DNA of 7,952 bases from an uncultured Lachnospiraceae bacterium. GTDB taxonomy: Bacteria; Bacillota; Clostridia; Lachnospirales; Lachnospiraceae. Location: the NCBI GenBank assembly GCA_910577065.1, contig CAJTLD010000083.1, positions 1 to 7,952 of the forward strand. Direction: 5' to 3'. Every line of letters begins with the position of its first letter. Position 1 is the stretch's first letter. This document shows, piece by piece, positions 6,509 to 7,952 of this stretch. Made by a program: the position numbers and the translations under genes. The notes under the pieces are model-generated. The model saw only the letters and a list, made by a program, of their open reading frames with translations. It was not told where the DNA came from and made no database searches.

Positions 6509-7952
6509 TTATTCCATATTCTGTTGCTGCGTCTGCAGCAGAGTCCCGTCTTCTGTAAGAGCTGTTCCACGCGCCGAATGCTTCTGCAGGAAGGAAAAAA
6601 TACGATCTTTTTCTGCCTCCTCTGTCACCAGGCTTGTCTTAAAATTTTTCTGGATACAGGGAATAAAGGAAAGCGTAAGCTCCCCGTCTTTGCCGATCGT
6701 CACTTTGGCAAGCCCGGTGTCAAGCGTTTTGCTGCTGAACCAGAAATTGCCCAGACTGTAAATAATCGGTACGCCGTCCATAATCTCAAAGCCCTGCAGG
6801 CAGTGCGTATGGCCGCCGATAATCGCGTCCGCCCCTGCGTCTACAAACGCCCGCGCAAGCTCTTCCTGATCCTGCCCGTAATAGCTGTCCCCTTCCGTTC
6901 CCCAGTGGACGACGGCGATTACGTAATCGCTGTTTTTATCCGCCTCTTCGATGACTGCCGTAAATTTATCCGGATTTAACGTTTTTAAAACGCCCGGCGT
7001 ATCTTCGGTTGCTTCTTTGGTGTAATTGGTAGAACGTTCTATCTGCGTCGCAGCCACAATCGCAATTTTCCTTCCGTTGCAGATAAAATAGTAAGGCATA
7101 CCGGCTTCTTTTATATTGGCGCCTGCCCCGACGTGCGGAATATGTTCCCGATCCAGCGCGTCAATCGTATCGAGCAGGGCATCCGGCCCGTAATCGTAGA
7201 CATGGTTATTTGCCAGGTTTACAATATCTGTGCCAAACGCATGAAGCAGCCCCGCGCGGGAGGGATCGGCGCGGAACGTATAGGTTTTCCCCTTTAACGG
7301 CTCTCCCCTTGCGCTGTAGGTAAACTCATTATTTATCATCATAACGTCCATACCGTTCATAACGGCAAGCAAATCTTCGGAAAAACAATCGGCAATCCCG
7401 TTTGCGCATCCGTCCAAATGGCGTGTGGTAGGGTACCCTTCGGAAAAATTGATATCTCCGGTAAACGCCAATGTAATTTCATCCGGTGAAGCGCATGCTT
7501 TCCATTCCACATGTTCCGGATCATCCCATTGACAGCCGGTATCTTTGCCGTACAAAAGCCAGAGCGTATGAATGGTATTTTGGGTCAGGGAATACCAAAT
7601 ATCCTGGCTTTGCCCGGGAGCCTGCGCTTTTTCTGCAAGTTCCAAAATGCATTCTTCCCCGTATTCCTGCAAAACCCAATCCAGAAACGCCTGATCCAAG
7701 GGATACTCTGCCGTAATCTTGGCATCGGCGGAAGACAAAATAAGCCCGCATGCTTTTTCTATCGCTTCTTCCCGCTCCTGTTCTTCGCTATCCGTCTCCT
7801 CAAGCGCTTCTGAGCCGGCCTCCCGCAATACTTCCTGTGTATTTTCCTCCTCCTTATACTCTGCGCCGGATACGGACATTGCGGACTTCACCGGCACGCC
7901 CGGCCGCGTACATCCGCAAAACCCGATGCATATACAAATGGCTGCCGCTCCC
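6509..7952 (-). CDS. CapA/PGA_cap family metallophosphoesterase-fold lipoprotein (5' end outside window)
   Basis: The product has the CapA/PgsA (poly-gamma-glutamate capsule) domain, a calcineurin-like metallophosphoesterase fold. Counting from the GTG codon at 7897, family motifs are FTGDINF (145-151), NNEF (189-192), LANNHVYDYG (228-237), VHWGTE (330-335) and GGHTH (361-365), then SLGNFWF (381-387). The Asp, Asn and His residues are the likely metal ligands. The frame does not begin at that GTG: it stays open to the right edge, and the 18 extra codons read as a hydrophobic segment, AICICIGF, then CGCT, the end of a lipoprotein signal peptide with Cys at 7912-7910 as probable lipidation site. 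An acidic linker (about residues 13-48) follows, and an unassigned helical region precedes the catalytic domain. No capB/capC partners are visible, so a role in poly-gamma-glutamate synthesis is not shown; an envelope-attached hydrolase is as likely. It precedes rimM and probably shares its transcript. Confidence 0.88.
   Translation of the reverse strand, partial: GAAAICICIGFCGCTRPGVPVKSAMSVSGAEYKEEENTQEVLREAGSEALEETDSEEQEREEAIEKACGLILSSADAKITAEYPLDQAFLDWVLQEYGEECILELAEKAQAPGQSQDIWYSLTQNTIHTLWLLYGKDTGCQWDDPEHVEWKACASPDEITLAFTGDINFSEGYPTTRHLDGCANGIADCFSEDLLAVMNGMDVMMINNEFTYSARGEPLKGKTYTFRADPSRAGLLHAFGTDIVNLANNHVYDYGPDALLDTIDALDREHIPHVGAGANIKEAGMPYYFICNGRKIAIVAATQIERSTNYTKEATEDTPGVLKTLNPDKFTAVIEEADKNSDYVIAVVHWGTEGDSYYGQDQEELARAFVDAGADAIIGGHTHCLQGFEIMDGVPIIYSLGNFWFSSKTLDTGLAKVTIGKDGELTLSFIPCIQKNFKTSLVTEEAEKDRIFSFLQKHSARGTALTEDGTLLQTQQQNME

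Noticed and set aside
1..7952. CRISPR array, tRNA, rRNA, transposase or phage genes
   Set aside because: No regularly spaced repeats, cloverleaf sequences, rRNA segments or recombinase-type motifs were seen by eye on either strand.

Overview
The window looks like chromosomal DNA of a Clostridia-type Firmicute, probably Lachnospiraceae-like. This is inferred from strong AGGAG-type ribosome binding sites, sigma-A promoters, protein sequence character and GC-rich hairpin repeats between genes; no taxonomic marker was searched. All seven supported genes lie on the minus strand, so transcription runs from the right edge to the left. The longest gene-free stretch is 172 bases (1554-1725).

Right part (5200-7952): a lipoprotein-like CapA/PGA_cap metallophosphoesterase-fold gene, open at the right edge, is followed closely by rimM (16S rRNA/30S maturation) and trmD (tRNA m1G37 methyltransferase). 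The usual neighbours rpsP, the KH-protein gene and rplS are absent. A palindromic intergenic repeat lies directly after the trmD stop.

Middle part (1726-5150): argS (arginyl-tRNA synthetase) has its own promoter (TTGACT, 17 bases, TACAAT) and is translationally coupled to a COG2509-type FAD-dependent dehydrogenase of unknown substrate.

Left part (1-1725): a more AT-rich cassette begins with an exact consensus promoter (TTGACA, 17 bases, TATAAT). It carries a BlaR1/MecR1-like M56 membrane metalloprotease without a penicillin-binding sensor domain and without an adjacent blaI. Directly abutting it is a small exported Trp/Tyr-rich protein of unknown function. A strong stem-loop terminator and a second, longer copy of the palindromic repeat close the window.

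The housekeeping genes (argS, trmD, rimM) all serve translation. The M56 protease plus small exported protein is the most plausible candidate for an undescribed envelope-sensing or processing pair, but its function is inference only. The two repeat copies show a compensatory base change in their hairpin stem.
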